Source: an uncultured Muribaculaceae bacterium (GTDB lineage Bacteria; Bacteroidota; Bacteroidia; Bacteroidales; Muribaculaceae). From it: 64,000 nt of DNA. A model generated the notes under the pieces. It did no database searches and was not told the DNA's origin. It saw nothing but the letters and a program-made list of their open reading frames with translations. Positions within the stretch are counted from its first letter, which is position 1, and each line of letters opens with the position of its first letter. The DNA is taken from contig CANQZG010000001.1 in NCBI GenBank assembly GCA_947628305.1, positions 248,001 to 312,000 of the forward strand, given 5' to 3'. Shown one piece after another: positions 16,584 through 25,781 of the stretch. A program made the translations under genes and the position numbers.

Positions 16584-17771
16584 TCAGGGAACGAGATTGT
16601 AACGGCGGAATGCCTTCTGTATCTTTTCAAGAGCCTCGGTCACCTGTTCACGAGTGTGTGTCGCCATCAGCGAGAAACGTATCAGCGTGTCCTGGGGTGC
16701 GACCGCAGGCGAGACAACCGGGTTGACGAATATGCCATCCTCAAGCAAATCGCGGGTGATTGCGAACGTCAGGTTATTGTCCCTGATGAACAGCGGGATA
16801 ATAGGCGTCGAGGTTTTACCTATTTCAAATCCCATGGAACGGAATCCCTCAAGGGCATAATTGGTCAACTCCCACAGATGGTCCTGACGTTCAGGCTCCT
16901 TCTCCATGATATCGAGAGCGGCGAGAGCGGCGGCGGTCGATGCCGGGGTTATGCTCGCTGTAAAAATATAGGAACGGGAATGGTGACGCAGGAAGTTGGT
17001 GATTTCCTTGTCGGTGGCGATGAAGCCGCCAAGCGAGGCGAATGACTTTGAGAACGTACCCATGATGAGGTCAACGTCATCGGCGACACCGAAATGATGA
17101 CACGTGCCGCGTCCTCCCTTGCCGAACACACCTATGCCGTGGGCTTCGTCAACCATCACGCTCGCGTTGTATTTCTTGGCAAGGCGCACGATTTCAGGGA
17201 TATTGGCGACATCGCCCTCCATCGAGAACACGCCGTCGGTGACAATCAGCTTTACCTTGTCGGGGTCACACTTCTGAAGCTGTTTTTCAAGCGACTCCAT
17301 GTCGTTGTGCTTGTACTTAAGCTGTTGGGAGAACGACAGACGACGTCCTTCGATAATAGAGGCGTGGTCCTGCTCATCCCAAAGGATATAGTCCTCACGC
17401 CCGGTCAGTGTCGACACCACACCGAGGTTCACACCGAAGCCTGTTGAGTAAATCATGACATCCTCCTTGCCTATGTACTCCGCCAGGCGCGCCTCAAGTT
17501 TCTTGTGAAGGTCGAGGGTACCGTTGAGGAACGGGGAGCCTGCACATCCTGTACCGTATTTACGTGTGGCCTCGATAGCCGCCTCTTTGATACGTGGGTC
17601 GTTGACAAGTCCCGTGTAGCAATTAGAGCCGAACATCAGGACCTTTTTACCGTTGATGATGACCTCGGGGTCCTGTTCGCTTGAAATCGCCCTGAAATAA
17701 GGATAGATACCTGCTGCCTTGGCCTTCTGCGGTTCAGTGTACTTGGCAAGTTTAGCCTGTAATAGCTTCAT
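16584..17771 (-). CDS. spt: Serine palmitoyltransferase (alpha-oxoamine synthase)
   Basis: A 395-residue PLP enzyme of the KBL/BioF/SPT family that closely follows the Bacteroides enzyme in block after block (YPYFR, VLMFGSNCYTGL, GCAGSPFLNGTLDLH, RRLSFSQQLKYKHNDM). K242 in GTFSKSFASLGG is the PLP lysine, H136 (DHAS) stacks on the cofactor, and D208/H211 lie in VDEAHG. The reaction joins L-serine and an acyl-CoA to 3-ketosphinganine, the first step of sphingolipid synthesis, a hallmark of Bacteroidetes. It is monocistronic, with a TACCTTTG -7 box (17829-17836, minus) about 57 bp upstream and a terminator hairpin of the preceding gene beside it. 2-amino-3-ketobutyrate CoA ligase is a less likely alternative. 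Confidence 0.9.
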   Translation of the reverse strand: MKLLQAKLAKYTEPQKAKAAGIYPYFRAISSEQDPEVIINGKKVLMFGSNCYTGLVNDPRIKEAAIEATRKYGTGCAGSPFLNGTLDLHKKLEARLAEYIGKEDVMIYSTGFGVNLGVVSTLTGREDYILWDEQDHASIIEGRRLSFSQQLKYKHNDMESLEKQLQKCDPDKVKLIVTDGVFSMEGDVANIPEIVRLAKKYNASVMVDEAHGIGVFGKGGRGTCHHFGVADDVDLIMGTFSKSFASLGGFIATDKEITNFLRHHSRSYIFTASITPASTAAALAALDIMEKEPERQDHLWELTNYALEGFRSMGFEIGKTSTPIIPLFIRDNNLTFAITRDLLEDGIFVNPVVSPAVAPQDTLIRFSLMATHTREQVTEALEKIQKAFRRYNLVP

Positions 17772-17828
17772 ATTCTATGGTAGTGTGATGTATGTTGGTT
17801 ATATTTAGAGATTGTCTAAATTATGATG

Positions 17829-17836
17829 CAAAGGTA
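17829..17836 (-). promoter_or_regulatory. -7 box of spt promoter
   Basis: TACCTTTG on the minus strand matches the Bacteroidetes -7 consensus TAnnTTTG. No clear TTTG -33 box is seen at the right distance because that place is taken by the terminator hairpin of the porin gene. Confidence 0.55.
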
Positions 17837-17843
17837 CTAAAAA

Positions 17844-17894
17844 TATGTGACAATTGATGCAGTTTTACCGAAAAACTGCATCAATTGTCACATA
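17844..17894 (-). terminator. 23-bp-stem terminator of the porin gene
   Basis: A perfect 23-bp inverted repeat (17844-17866 and 17872-17894) with a 5-nt loop. On the minus strand it is followed by TTTTTAGTACC, giving a canonical factor-independent terminator 30 bp past the porin stop. The stem is unusually long, and the T-run leads straight into the spt -7 box. Confidence 0.88.
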
Positions 17895-17923
17895 ATGTGC
17901 AACTACATGCGTTATATGCCGTC

Positions 17924-19216
17924 TTAGAAACTAAACTGGAGCATTCCCGTCAGACGGTTGGCATGACCACTATCGTGATTGATGTCGGTGCGCGTCCCGT
18001 GAAGGTACTCCAGGCCGATACGCAGTTCAGGGATGATGTTATAAAACGCATTGGCGACCACATACTGGCCGTAACGATAGGCCTCGGGGCCCATGCCTCC
18101 TTGGTCGTAAAGACGGCTCTGGCTGTAACTTGCCGATACAAACAGCTTGGATGTAGGTTGATATTTCAGACCGCCGACGAGCGCAAGCGTGGCCGGGGTC
18201 TTCATTCGGCCTGTCGTTCCATCCGGGATAAGGTCTACCCCGGCATCAGAGAGGTCGTTGACATAGTGAGCGTAACCTTTGCCGTAAGCACCCTGATAGA
18301 AAAACGTCATGCCAGGCGCAAAATCGACAAGTCCGCTCAACTGTACGGCCCACCCCGTTGCAAAACGATTCTTCTGCGAGACAAGGTCACGGTAACTGAG
18401 GTTTCGCAATAACCCCGACAACCTGACATGGCTGCCCTTACCCCACGCATACTGCACGAAAACGGGAATATCGGGAACACGCTGTTTTATCGAACGGCAC
18501 ACGCCATCGGTCACAGTGTAGTCGGCCTGTGGCATCTCCACCGAAATCGCGGCGGTTATATTCTTTGTCAGCTTGGGTTTGTATTGCAGCAGGACATTCT
18601 TGGCATCGACCTGTCCGCTCGGTCCTTCATCGTCAATCGTTGGGACTCCGGCCGCCCCGTCGGCAAACGTGCTTCGGGCGAGACCGGCGGTGACATAACC
18701 GAGGCTAAGGTAGGCCTGTTTAAGTTTCAACCCATAACCACTGTCGCCCGCGCCTGTGAAATTGGTCTGCAGATAGGCTTGGAAATATCCGAAACGGCTC
18801 GTCTTCCCGACCATCTGAAGAAATATTGTCGAATGGTTGGCATTGGCGTAATATTGATTACGTTGCGCCGGGTCAAACGGCACAGGAATATCGTAGGTAG
18901 TAAAGCTCGCGCCATCATCTATCGCCCCGTCGAAGTCATACTGCATCGTACCCTTTATGTACCCTCCGATGCCTAACGCGACCTTGCCCTCACGGTCAAG
19001 GAACAGGAAGCGGGGCGCACGCGGGTCATTGAAATGCAACTCCTCGGTATTGTACAGTACGGCCACGAGGTCATGGTTTGAAGGGTTGTTCTTGTCTCCT
19101 GTGACAACCACACTTCTTTCAGGGATGTATAATGTATCAGGGGTTGTCTGTGCCGACATCGGGACAACAGCCAACGACAGCATAACGCACGATGCCGCCA
19201 ATTTCAGGGTTTTCAT
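17924..19216 (-). CDS. DcaP-like outer-membrane porin
   Basis: A 430-residue protein with signal peptide ending at PMSAQ and a long run of amphipathic beta strands, ending in the aromatic outer-membrane sorting residue (MLQFSF). Segments such as ALGIGGYIKGTMQYDFDG and FGYFQAYLQTNFTGAGD match the DcaP-type trimeric porin family, which passes small acids or sugars. It is a single gene between dnaG and spt with its own terminator. The substrate is not predictable. Confidence 0.8.
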   Translation of the reverse strand: MKTLKLAASCVMLSLAVVPMSAQTTPDTLYIPERSVVVTGDKNNPSNHDLVAVLYNTEELHFNDPRAPRFLFLDREGKVALGIGGYIKGTMQYDFDGAIDDGASFTTYDIPVPFDPAQRNQYYANANHSTIFLQMVGKTSRFGYFQAYLQTNFTGAGDSGYGLKLKQAYLSLGYVTAGLARSTFADGAAGVPTIDDEGPSGQVDAKNVLLQYKPKLTKNITAAISVEMPQADYTVTDGVCRSIKQRVPDIPVFVQYAWGKGSHVRLSGLLRNLSYRDLVSQKNRFATGWAVQLSGLVDFAPGMTFFYQGAYGKGYAHYVNDLSDAGVDLIPDGTTGRMKTPATLALVGGLKYQPTSKLFVSASYSQSRLYDQGGMGPEAYRYGQYVVANAFYNIIPELRIGLEYLHGTRTDINHDSGHANRLTGMLQFSF

Positions 19217-19299
19217 TTAATTTTTAGTTAGTTTATTTAAACATTTATCAATTAATGTTGAAACAAACCAACCCTGTGTTTCGTTCTGTCAGTGCGCAA

Positions 19300-21540
19300 T
19301 TATTTTCGCGGGGCGATTATGCGGTCGCCGAGATATTTGGCGAACTGCGCCTTAAGACGGTCAAGTTCCATGTTACGCGTCATCAGTTCGCGTATCGTCT
19401 CCGTCGGGGTGGACGGGTCAGAGGCGGCAGCCGCTATGTCCCTCCGTATACGGCGTATGCGACACTCGAGGATTCCATCCTTCAGTTCATAAATCGCACG
19501 GGGCACAAGCTCCTCAAGCCGCTCCTGCTCGGTCTCGACATGGGAATATTTGGTGTGCACCTTACTGAGCACATAACGGTCGCTGACAAGCGATGTCGCC
19601 AAAGCGCGTATCGAGTCATCGGGCGATGAGACAAGCTGACGCTCGATGTAGTTGGCACTGTATTCATCCACACCGCGCGCATACTCGCTCTCGACACGTT
19701 CGCGCAAGGCGATTTCCTTGGCCTCCAACGCCCCGACGTCACCGCCTTCGGCGCGTATCGCGTCAAGACCTTCCCTGAATGAACGTTCTTTTCTGACTTC
19801 AAGCATACGCCGGTGAGCGGCAATATCCTCGCCCCATGTCGCCCGGGCGATTTTCAACGCCGCGCTGTAAGCATCGGAATAAGCCTTGTGTATAAACACA
19901 ATCGCATCCGAGCGAAGTTCCTCGTCGACATATTCGATTACCGAAAGCGGCCATACGTTCCCCTCCTCGTCACACGCCTCGGTCAGCTGAAGCATACCGT
20001 ATTTCAAAACGTAACGCAACACCTCGCGCTCGAGTTTCTCCAACAAACGTGCATCATCCCGGTTCACCGAAGGCGCATCACCTGAATCACGAGAAGTCCC
20101 AGCATCCTCCATCCCGGGCGTTCCCGACAGCTGTTTCACCAGTTCAGGGTCGGGAACCGGGGGTGCAACAGAATCCTCCAATTTTTCCAGATTCTGCGTC
20201 CGTGTGTTCTGCTGACGCTGTTTCAACGCCGCCTCATCCATGAATTTCTTCACCTGGAGAGTCAGCACTTTGTCGCTTATGCCGAGCGTATTGCTGCATT
20301 CGGAGATATAGACCGAACGTGTTATGCTGTCAGGGATAACACTTATAGACCTGACTATATCGGTGATTACACGGGCGCGTGCAATCGGGTCGTCGCCGAC
20401 ATCCTTCAACAGGATGCGCGTCTTGAACATTATGAAATCGGTCTCGTTCCGGGACAGATACTCCTCCACCTGGGTCGATGAATGGGACTGCGCGAACGAA
20501 TCGGGGTCGTCCCCGTCGGGAAGCGAGAGCACCTTGACCTTCATACCCTCGGCGAGAAGCATGTCTATCCCCCTCAACGAAGCCTTGATGCCCGCCGGGT
20601 CCGAGTCATAGATTACGGTTATATTCTCCGTGAAACGATGAATCAGCCTCACCTGTTCCTCGGTGAGCGATGTCCCCGAAGAGGCCACGACATTCTCCAC
20701 CCCGCTCTGATGCATCGAAATAACATCCATGTATCCCTCGACAAGGATACACTTGTTCTGTTTCACAATCGCCTGCCGGGCCTGATACAGGCCATACAAT
20801 TCACGACGCTTGGAATAGATGACCGACTCGGGGGAATTGACATACTTCGCCACCTCCTTGTCCTTGCGTAACGTCCTGCCGCCGAACGCCACGACGTTTC
20901 CCGAAATCGACAGCACAGGGTAAATGACACGCCCGCGGAAACGGTCATACACACGCCCGCGGTCATTACGGTTACACAACCCTGTCGCCACAAGGAACTG
21001 CTCGCTGAAACCCGCCGACGTGGCCGCCTTGAAAAGGTCATCGTTAGCTTCGAGCGCATATCCGAGCCGGAAACGCTTGAGCATCGCGTCATTGACACCA
21101 CGTTCACGGAAATAAGCGAGACCTATGTCACGACCATCAGCGGTGTCATTGAGCATACGTTCAAAATGTTCCATCGCGAAACGGTTGACCGCGAGCATGC
21201 TCTCGCGCTCGGTCTCCTCCTGACGTTCCTTGTCGGTCAGCTCACGCTCCTCGATTTCGATGTTGTATTTCTTGGCGAGATAGCGCAACGCCTCGTTATA
21301 GTTCATCTGCTCCAGCTCCATGAGGAAATTGACAGGGCTGCCACCCTTGCCGCAGCTGAAACACTTGCAGATACCCTTTGACTTGGAGACGGAGAACGAT
21401 GGCGTACGCTCATTGTGGAACGGACACAGGCCTATGTAATTAGCCCCGCGACGCTTGAGCGTCACGAAATCCGACACGACATCCACAATATCGGCCGCGT
21501 CAAGAATGCGCTGTACTGTCTCCCGGCTGATTCTCCTCAT
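19300..21540 (-). CDS. dnaG: DNA primase
   Basis: A 746-residue primase that makes RNA primers for replication. The zinc-binding domain has C39, H42, C60 and C63 (LCPFHNERTP and CKCFSCGKGG); the primase core and Toprim domain follow, with the acidic VEGYMDVISMHQSG and YDSDPAGIKAS motifs. A proline- and glutamine-rich linker (about residues 430-500) leads to the C-terminal helicase-binding domain. The ATG at 21540 (MRRISRETVQ) is preferred to a start nine codons upstream because family members begin there. A TAATTTTG -7 box lies at 21565-21572. Confidence 0.97.
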   Translation of the reverse strand: MRRISRETVQRILDAADIVDVVSDFVTLKRRGANYIGLCPFHNERTPSFSVSKSKGICKCFSCGKGGSPVNFLMELEQMNYNEALRYLAKKYNIEIEERELTDKERQEETERESMLAVNRFAMEHFERMLNDTADGRDIGLAYFRERGVNDAMLKRFRLGYALEANDDLFKAATSAGFSEQFLVATGLCNRNDRGRVYDRFRGRVIYPVLSISGNVVAFGGRTLRKDKEVAKYVNSPESVIYSKRRELYGLYQARQAIVKQNKCILVEGYMDVISMHQSGVENVVASSGTSLTEEQVRLIHRFTENITVIYDSDPAGIKASLRGIDMLLAEGMKVKVLSLPDGDDPDSFAQSHSSTQVEEYLSRNETDFIMFKTRILLKDVGDDPIARARVITDIVRSISVIPDSITRSVYISECSNTLGISDKVLTLQVKKFMDEAALKQRQQNTRTQNLEKLEDSVAPPVPDPELVKQLSGTPGMEDAGTSRDSGDAPSVNRDDARLLEKLEREVLRYVLKYGMLQLTEACDEEGNVWPLSVIEYVDEELRSDAIVFIHKAYSDAYSAALKIARATWGEDIAAHRRMLEVRKERSFREGLDAIRAEGGDVGALEAKEIALRERVESEYARGVDEYSANYIERQLVSSPDDSIRALATSLVSDRYVLSKVHTKYSHVETEQERLEELVPRAIYELKDGILECRIRRIRRDIAAAASDPSTPTETIRELMTRNMELDRLKAQFAKYLGDRIIAPRK

Positions 21541-21669
21541 TTCTTCCGCGTATCTATTCCACCACAAAATTAGTGAAATAAATCAGAATATCCGCTCAAT
21601 CCCGCGATTTGTCTCTCACGGAGCAGGCATTATAAAGAGTGGTACAAAACTGGCGTTTTGTGTAAAATC

Positions 21670-21694
21670 GTAGGGACGGGGCGCGTCCCCGTCC
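21670..21694 (+). repeat. Solo GTAG hairpin (REP-like)
   Basis: GTAG (21670-21673) followed directly by GGACGGGG (21674-21681), a 5-nt loop, and CCCCGTCC (21687-21694). The lead-in TCGTAGGGAC is identical to that of the 90-bp elements, but no mirror unit follows, so it is a single REP rather than a pair. Confidence 0.75.
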
Positions 21695-21807
21695 AATAAA
21701 CGCAATTGAGTTATAGCGATTTATGACAATGGACACAATCCGTCGCAATGTCACTAACTTAAGGGATTTCATATCGTCTAAACAATATCCTAACGGCAAT
21801 GACCAAG

Positions 21808-21890
21808 GTAGGGTTCAGCCATGGCTGAACCGAAACTCATTGAAAACCAGCGATGTCACAATCAGAGGTGCTGCCATGGCAACACCCTAC
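21808..21890. repeat. BIME-like inverted pair with CCATGG cores
   Basis: GTAG (21808-21811) is followed by a perfect 20-bp palindrome GGTTCAGCCATGGCTGAACC (21812-21831); after a 35-bp spacer comes the mirrored unit, hairpin 21867-21886 then CTAC 21887-21890. Architecture and total length (83 bp) match the 90-bp elements, but stem sequence is entirely different. This suggests a second subfamily with the same GTAG-GG...CC rule. Confidence 0.78.
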
Positions 21891-22161
21891 CAGGTTCTGC
21901 AACGCCCTCAAACAATCCTGATTTTAATGGGGTCGAATTCGACCCCATTTTGAAAGAGGCGGGTTCCAATTCTTTTACCATGAGTCCAATCCGTTGGGTA
22001 GAATTTACAAACTCAATCAGATAGCCATACATCAAATGAGTATCTTGGAAAAAGATGAGAATGACAGAAAACTATTGAAATAGCAAATCCAATACCACAT
22101 TTGCAATCCCGAAAATTGTCGCAACTTAATATAGCAATCCGGACAGAGGAATATAAAAAGA

Positions 22162-22197
22162 ATAATGGCTGAAAATCAATCGATTAACAGCCATTAT
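22162..22197 (-). terminator. Terminator of tRNA-Leu
   Basis: ATAATGGCTG (22162-22171) pairs with CAGCCATTAT (22188-22197); on the minus strand the stem is followed by TCTTTTTATAT. It starts four bases beyond the tRNA 3' end. Confidence 0.85.
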
Positions 22198-22200
22198 CAG

Positions 22201-22282
22201 TACCCGGACCCGGGCTCGAACCGGGATGGGTCGCCCCACTGGTGTTTGAGACCAGCGCGTCTACCGATTCCGCCATCCGGGC
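22201..22282 (-). tRNA. tRNA-Leu (CAA)
   Basis: An 82-nt type II tRNA. Acceptor GCCCGGA pairs with TCCGGGT, discriminator A; the anticodon stem CTGGT/ACCAG holds the loop CTCAAAC with anticodon CAA (reads UUG). A long variable arm and the T arm with GGTTCGAGCC are visible. CCA is not encoded. A TAACTTTG -7 box lies upstream at 22296-22303 (minus). Confidence 0.96.
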
Positions 22283-22295
22283 GTGTTCGCGTGTG

Positions 22296-22303
22296 CAAAG
22301 TTA
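22296..22303 (-). promoter_or_regulatory. -7 box of tRNA-Leu promoter
   Basis: TAACTTTG on the minus strand, 13 bp before the tRNA 5' end, matches TAnnTTTG. A TTGG at 22323-22326 (minus) is in the right range for a weak -33 box. Confidence 0.6.
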
Positions 22304-22372
22304 GACATTGTTTTTCAAACGGCCAAGCATTAGCGGGATTTTTTATTTTTAAACTGTTATAGTATCGTTATT

Positions 22373-22404
22373 ATTGATGAAATGAGTTTTTTTCGTTAAG
22401 TTTG
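22373..22404 (+). promoter_or_regulatory. Promoter of glgB
   Basis: ATTG (22373-22376) as a near -33 TTTG box, 20 nt spacer, TAAGTTTG (22397-22404) as -7 box. The ATG follows 26 bp later. Confidence 0.65.
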
Positions 22405-22430
22405 CGATTGCTAACTATTATAATGTGTAG

Positions 22431-24473
22431 ATGAAGACAAAACCGACTACTCCACGGAGAAAAAAGAGTCTGAAACTCGTAGCCAACGACCCTTGGCTTG
22501 AACCATATAAGGACGCCATCGAGGGACGCCACAACGATGCCGTCGCCAAAGAGGCGGATATCACCCGTGAATGCGGCTCTCTTGACGCGTTTGCCAACGC
22601 CCACAACTATTTCGGTCTACACCGCGACCGCCGTGGATGGGTGTTCCGCGAATGGGCGCCCAACGCTACAGCCATAACCCTCATCGGGGATTTTTCGGAC
22701 TGGAAACAGTTACCCGAGTATGAGATGCGCCGTCAGGCCGACGGTGCCTGGGAACTACGGCTGCCCAAGGACGCAATCAGCCACGGCCAACTCTACAAGA
22801 TGATTATAAAATGGGACGGTGGCGAGGGTGAACGCATCCCGGCCTACGCCACTCGTGTCGTACAGGATGAAAACACACATGTATTCTCGGCGCAGGTGTG
22901 GTCGCCCGCACGTGCCTACCGTTGGAAGGTCGATGACTTCAAACCCAACCGTGACCCATTACTCATCTACGAGTGTCACATAGGCATGGCCCAGGACCGC
23001 GAGGGGGTCGGCAGCTACACCGAGTTCCGCGACCTTGTGCTGCCTCGCATCGCCAAGGACGGCTACAACGCGATTCAAATCATGGCAATACAGGAGCATC
23101 CCTATTATGGTTCATTCGGATACCATGTGTCGAGTTTCTTCGCCGCGTCGAGCCGTTTCGGGACTCCGGAGGAACTGAAATCCCTGATTGACCGTGCCCA
23201 TGAACTCGGCATCGCCGTCATCATGGATATCGTGCACAGCCACGCAGTAAAGAACGAGGTCGAGGGATTGGGACGACTTGACGGTAGCTACAACCAGTAT
23301 TTCTACGGCGACCACCGTCGCGAACATCCGGCGTGGGACTCCCTGTGCTTCGATTACGGCAAGAACGAGGTGCTGCACTTCCTGCTGTCCAACTGCAAGT
23401 ACTGGCTTGAGGAATATCGGTTTGACGGATTCCGTTTCGACGGAGTGACCTCGATGCTCTATTATGACCACGGACTGGGCAAAGCGTTCGGCAATTATGG
23501 CGACTACTATGACGGCGGCCAGGACACCAACGCCATCACCTATCTCACCCTCGCCAACAAACTCATCCACGAAATCCGTCCCAAGGCAATCACCATCGCC
23601 GAGGAAATGAGCGGGATGCCTGGTCTCGCGATTCCGTTCAAGGACGGCGGCATAGGGTTTGACTACCGCATGGCGATGGGCATCCCCGATTACTGGATTA
23701 AGACCATAAAGGAACGTAAGGACGAAGACTGGAAACCGTCGTCAATATTCTGGGAGCTCACCAACCGCCGTGCCGATGAAAAGACGGTGTCCTACGTTGA
23801 AAGCCACGACCAGGCTCTCGTAGGCGACAAGACCGTCATATTCCGTCTTATCGATGACAAGATGTACTGGCACATGATGCGTGACGATGACGACATGACC
23901 GTGGCACGTGGGATGGCACTTCACAAGATGCTGCGTCTCGTGACGGCATCGACCATCAACGGAGGATACCTCAACTTCATGGGCAACGAGTTCGGACATC
24001 CCGAATGGATTGACTTCCCCCGCGAGGGCAACGGCTGGAGTTACAAGTATGCCCGTCGCCAGTGGGAACTCGTTGACAATCCCAACCTGAAATATGGCTT
24101 CCTGAACGCGTTTGACGATGCGATGATTCATCTGATAGGCGGTGTCAGGAAATTTGAGAACCTCGCGATACAGAAACTGTGGGACAGCGACGGCGACCAG
24201 GTGCTCGCGTTCATGCGCGGCGACCTCGTCTTCCTGTTCAATTTCAACCCCTCGCGCTCATTCACCGACTACGGCGTGCTCGCTCCGCAAGGTGAATATG
24301 AAATCGTTCTCGACACCGACAGCCCACGGTTTGGCGGTTACGGTAACATTGATGACACCCAGCATCATTTCACCGTACCCGACCCGCTCTATATCGACCA
24401 GGACAAAGGCTGGCTCAAGGTCTACATGCCCGCCCGCTCGGCCCAGGTTCTCCGCAAAGTCAAGAAACGCTAA
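22431..24473 (+). CDS. glgB: 1,4-alpha-glucan branching enzyme
   Basis: A 680-residue GH13 (eukaryote-like GH13_8) branching enzyme that makes alpha-1,6 branches in glycogen. The CBM48 domain (about 60-150, YFGLHRDRRGWVFREWAPNA) precedes the barrel. The nucleophile aspartate is in GFRFDGVTSM, the acid/base glutamate in TIAEEMSGMP, and the third acidic residue in YVESHDQAL; the C-terminal all-beta domain ends at LRKVKKR. Bacteroidetes commonly carry this form. It is a single gene, convergent with the MFS transporter with only 8 bp between the stops. Confidence 0.95.
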   Translation: MKTKPTTPRRKKSLKLVANDPWLEPYKDAIEGRHNDAVAKEADITRECGSLDAFANAHNYFGLHRDRRGWVFREWAPNATAITLIGDFSDWKQLPEYEMRRQADGAWELRLPKDAISHGQLYKMIIKWDGGEGERIPAYATRVVQDENTHVFSAQVWSPARAYRWKVDDFKPNRDPLLIYECHIGMAQDREGVGSYTEFRDLVLPRIAKDGYNAIQIMAIQEHPYYGSFGYHVSSFFAASSRFGTPEELKSLIDRAHELGIAVIMDIVHSHAVKNEVEGLGRLDGSYNQYFYGDHRREHPAWDSLCFDYGKNEVLHFLLSNCKYWLEEYRFDGFRFDGVTSMLYYDHGLGKAFGNYGDYYDGGQDTNAITYLTLANKLIHEIRPKAITIAEEMSGMPGLAIPFKDGGIGFDYRMAMGIPDYWIKTIKERKDEDWKPSSIFWELTNRRADEKTVSYVESHDQALVGDKTVIFRLIDDKMYWHMMRDDDDMTVARGMALHKMLRLVTASTINGGYLNFMGNEFGHPEWIDFPREGNGWSYKYARRQWELVDNPNLKYGFLNAFDDAMIHLIGGVRKFENLAIQKLWDSDGDQVLAFMRGDLVFLFNFNPSRSFTDYGVLAPQGEYEIVLDTDSPRFGGYGNIDDTQHHFTVPDPLYIDQDKGWLKVYMPARSAQVLRKVKKR

Positions 24474-24481
24474 AAGTACCT

Positions 24482-25678
24482 TCATTCAAGACGACGGCGT
24501 TCAAAGAAATGCCGCGTCATTAGAATGAACAAGAGTGCGCCTGTCGCCTGTGCGACAGCCGTCACCCAAAACGCCGCACCATAACCGATATACTCGGCGA
24601 TAAAACCGCCTACAAGGATACCGACACCCATCCCAATGTCCCAAGAGATGAGGATTGAGGAGTTGGCAGTCCCGCGTTGGTCGTGACGGGCAACCTTGAT
24701 GAACATGTTGAGGAATGCGGGATACATCTGCCCGTTGCCAAGGCCGACGAGCAGTGCCGACAGATAGAAACTCCACTCCCCCAACGATGTTGCAAAAAGC
24801 ACGTAACCTACCGTCGAACAGATTACCCCTCGCACACAGTTGCGGGTCAGCAGTCCTGCGCGCAACGACTTCGCCCCATAAAGCCGTGACAGGAACAACC
24901 CGGCCGACAACAACATAAAAAACACACCGGTACCATCGGTGATGCCAAGAGACTCCTGACCGTAAATAGCCACATAGTTGCTCATAACACCCCAACACAG
25001 GCCGAACAGACTGATATTGACGGCCATCATCCATGCACGGGAGAGGAAGAAATGGTCAAGGCTCATTTTGGGTTTATCAACCACCTTTTCACGCCGTGGA
25101 ATCCTGACGGTGGACGCGCATACAAAGCCTGTCAAAGCAAGAGCCAAGGCAATCCAAAACAAAAGAGCGAAATTTCCCGTGGCGGAATAGATGTATATGC
25201 CTGCCGATGGAGCCACCGCCATCGCAAGATTGTTGCTTAACCCATAGTACCCTATCCCCTCGTTGCGTCGCGATGACGGCAGGACATCAATCGCGACAGT
25301 GCTGTTGGCGACAGTCGCCGCCCCGAACGGGATACCGTGCATCGTGCGCACAATCGCAAACATGAGCAACGTCCCCGCTCCGATGTACCCTGCGAAACAG
25401 ATGAAAAACGCGAACAGACACACCAACAGCACTTTCTTGCGGTCAAAACAATCGACCATGAACCCGCTGAATGGACGCACAAGCAATGTCGCGACGACAT
25501 ATCCCGATAAAACAAGCCCAGTCAAATCCTTATCGGCGTCAAACTGGGCATCGAGATATATCGGCAAAAGCGGTGCGAGAATATAAAAGGCAAAAAACAA
25601 CAGGAAATTGCTTCCCATCACTTTCCAATAATTGGAATTCCAAAGCCTTTCGGAATCCTTTACATTACCAACTGACAT
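24482..25678 (-). CDS. MFS transporter
   Basis: A 398-residue protein with twelve predicted membrane helices and the MFS loop 2-3 motif (GFMVDCFDRKKVLL). It resembles drug or small-metabolite exporters of the YfcJ/arabinose-efflux sort (VARHDQRGTANSSILISWDIGMGVG). Substrate unknown. A near-perfect promoter is at 25705-25736 (minus), so it is transcribed alone. Confidence 0.88.
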   Translation of the reverse strand: MSVGNVKDSERLWNSNYWKVMGSNFLLFFAFYILAPLLPIYLDAQFDADKDLTGLVLSGYVVATLLVRPFSGFMVDCFDRKKVLLVCLFAFFICFAGYIGAGTLLMFAIVRTMHGIPFGAATVANSTVAIDVLPSSRRNEGIGYYGLSNNLAMAVAPSAGIYIYSATGNFALLFWIALALALTGFVCASTVRIPRREKVVDKPKMSLDHFFLSRAWMMAVNISLFGLCWGVMSNYVAIYGQESLGITDGTGVFFMLLSAGLFLSRLYGAKSLRAGLLTRNCVRGVICSTVGYVLFATSLGEWSFYLSALLVGLGNGQMYPAFLNMFIKVARHDQRGTANSSILISWDIGMGVGILVGGFIAEYIGYGAAFWVTAVAQATGALLFILMTRHFFERRRLE

Positions 25679-25704
25679 TTACAACAAATCTTTTTTACGC
25701 ACCG

Positions 25705-25736
25705 CAAAATTACAAAAATTAGCGTCACCCCACAAA
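25705..25736 (-). promoter_or_regulatory. Promoter of MFS transporter
   Basis: On the minus strand TTTG (25733-25736), exactly 20 nt, then TAATTTTG (25705-25712). Both boxes fit the Bacteroidetes consensus. The -33 box lies inside the loop of the upstream gene's terminator hairpin. Confidence 0.82.
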
Positions 25737-25753
25737 AACAAGTGACGTGACGC
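25722..25753 (-). terminator. Terminator of outer-membrane barrel gene
   Basis: GCGTCAC (25722-25728) pairs with GTGACGC (25747-25753); on the minus strand the stem is followed by TAATTTTTG. It overlaps the promoter of the MFS gene. Confidence 0.6.
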
Positions 25754-25781
25754 AAAATATATTGAGAGTATTGTATTTTCA

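Larger units (their letters stand above)
21541..22200. other. Repeat-rich intergenic region upstream of dnaG
   Basis: This 660-bp gap holds the dnaG -7 box (21565-21572), a solo GTAG hairpin (21670-21694), an inverted pair of GTAG hairpins (21808-21890), and the terminator of the tRNA. Short open frames here run through palindromes and are not credible genes. Nothing else is recognised between 21900 and 22150. Confidence 0.6.

Noticed and set aside
21723-21953. A 76-codon plus-strand frame upstream of the tRNA
   Set aside because: It runs through the palindromic GTAG element and has no recognisable protein character.
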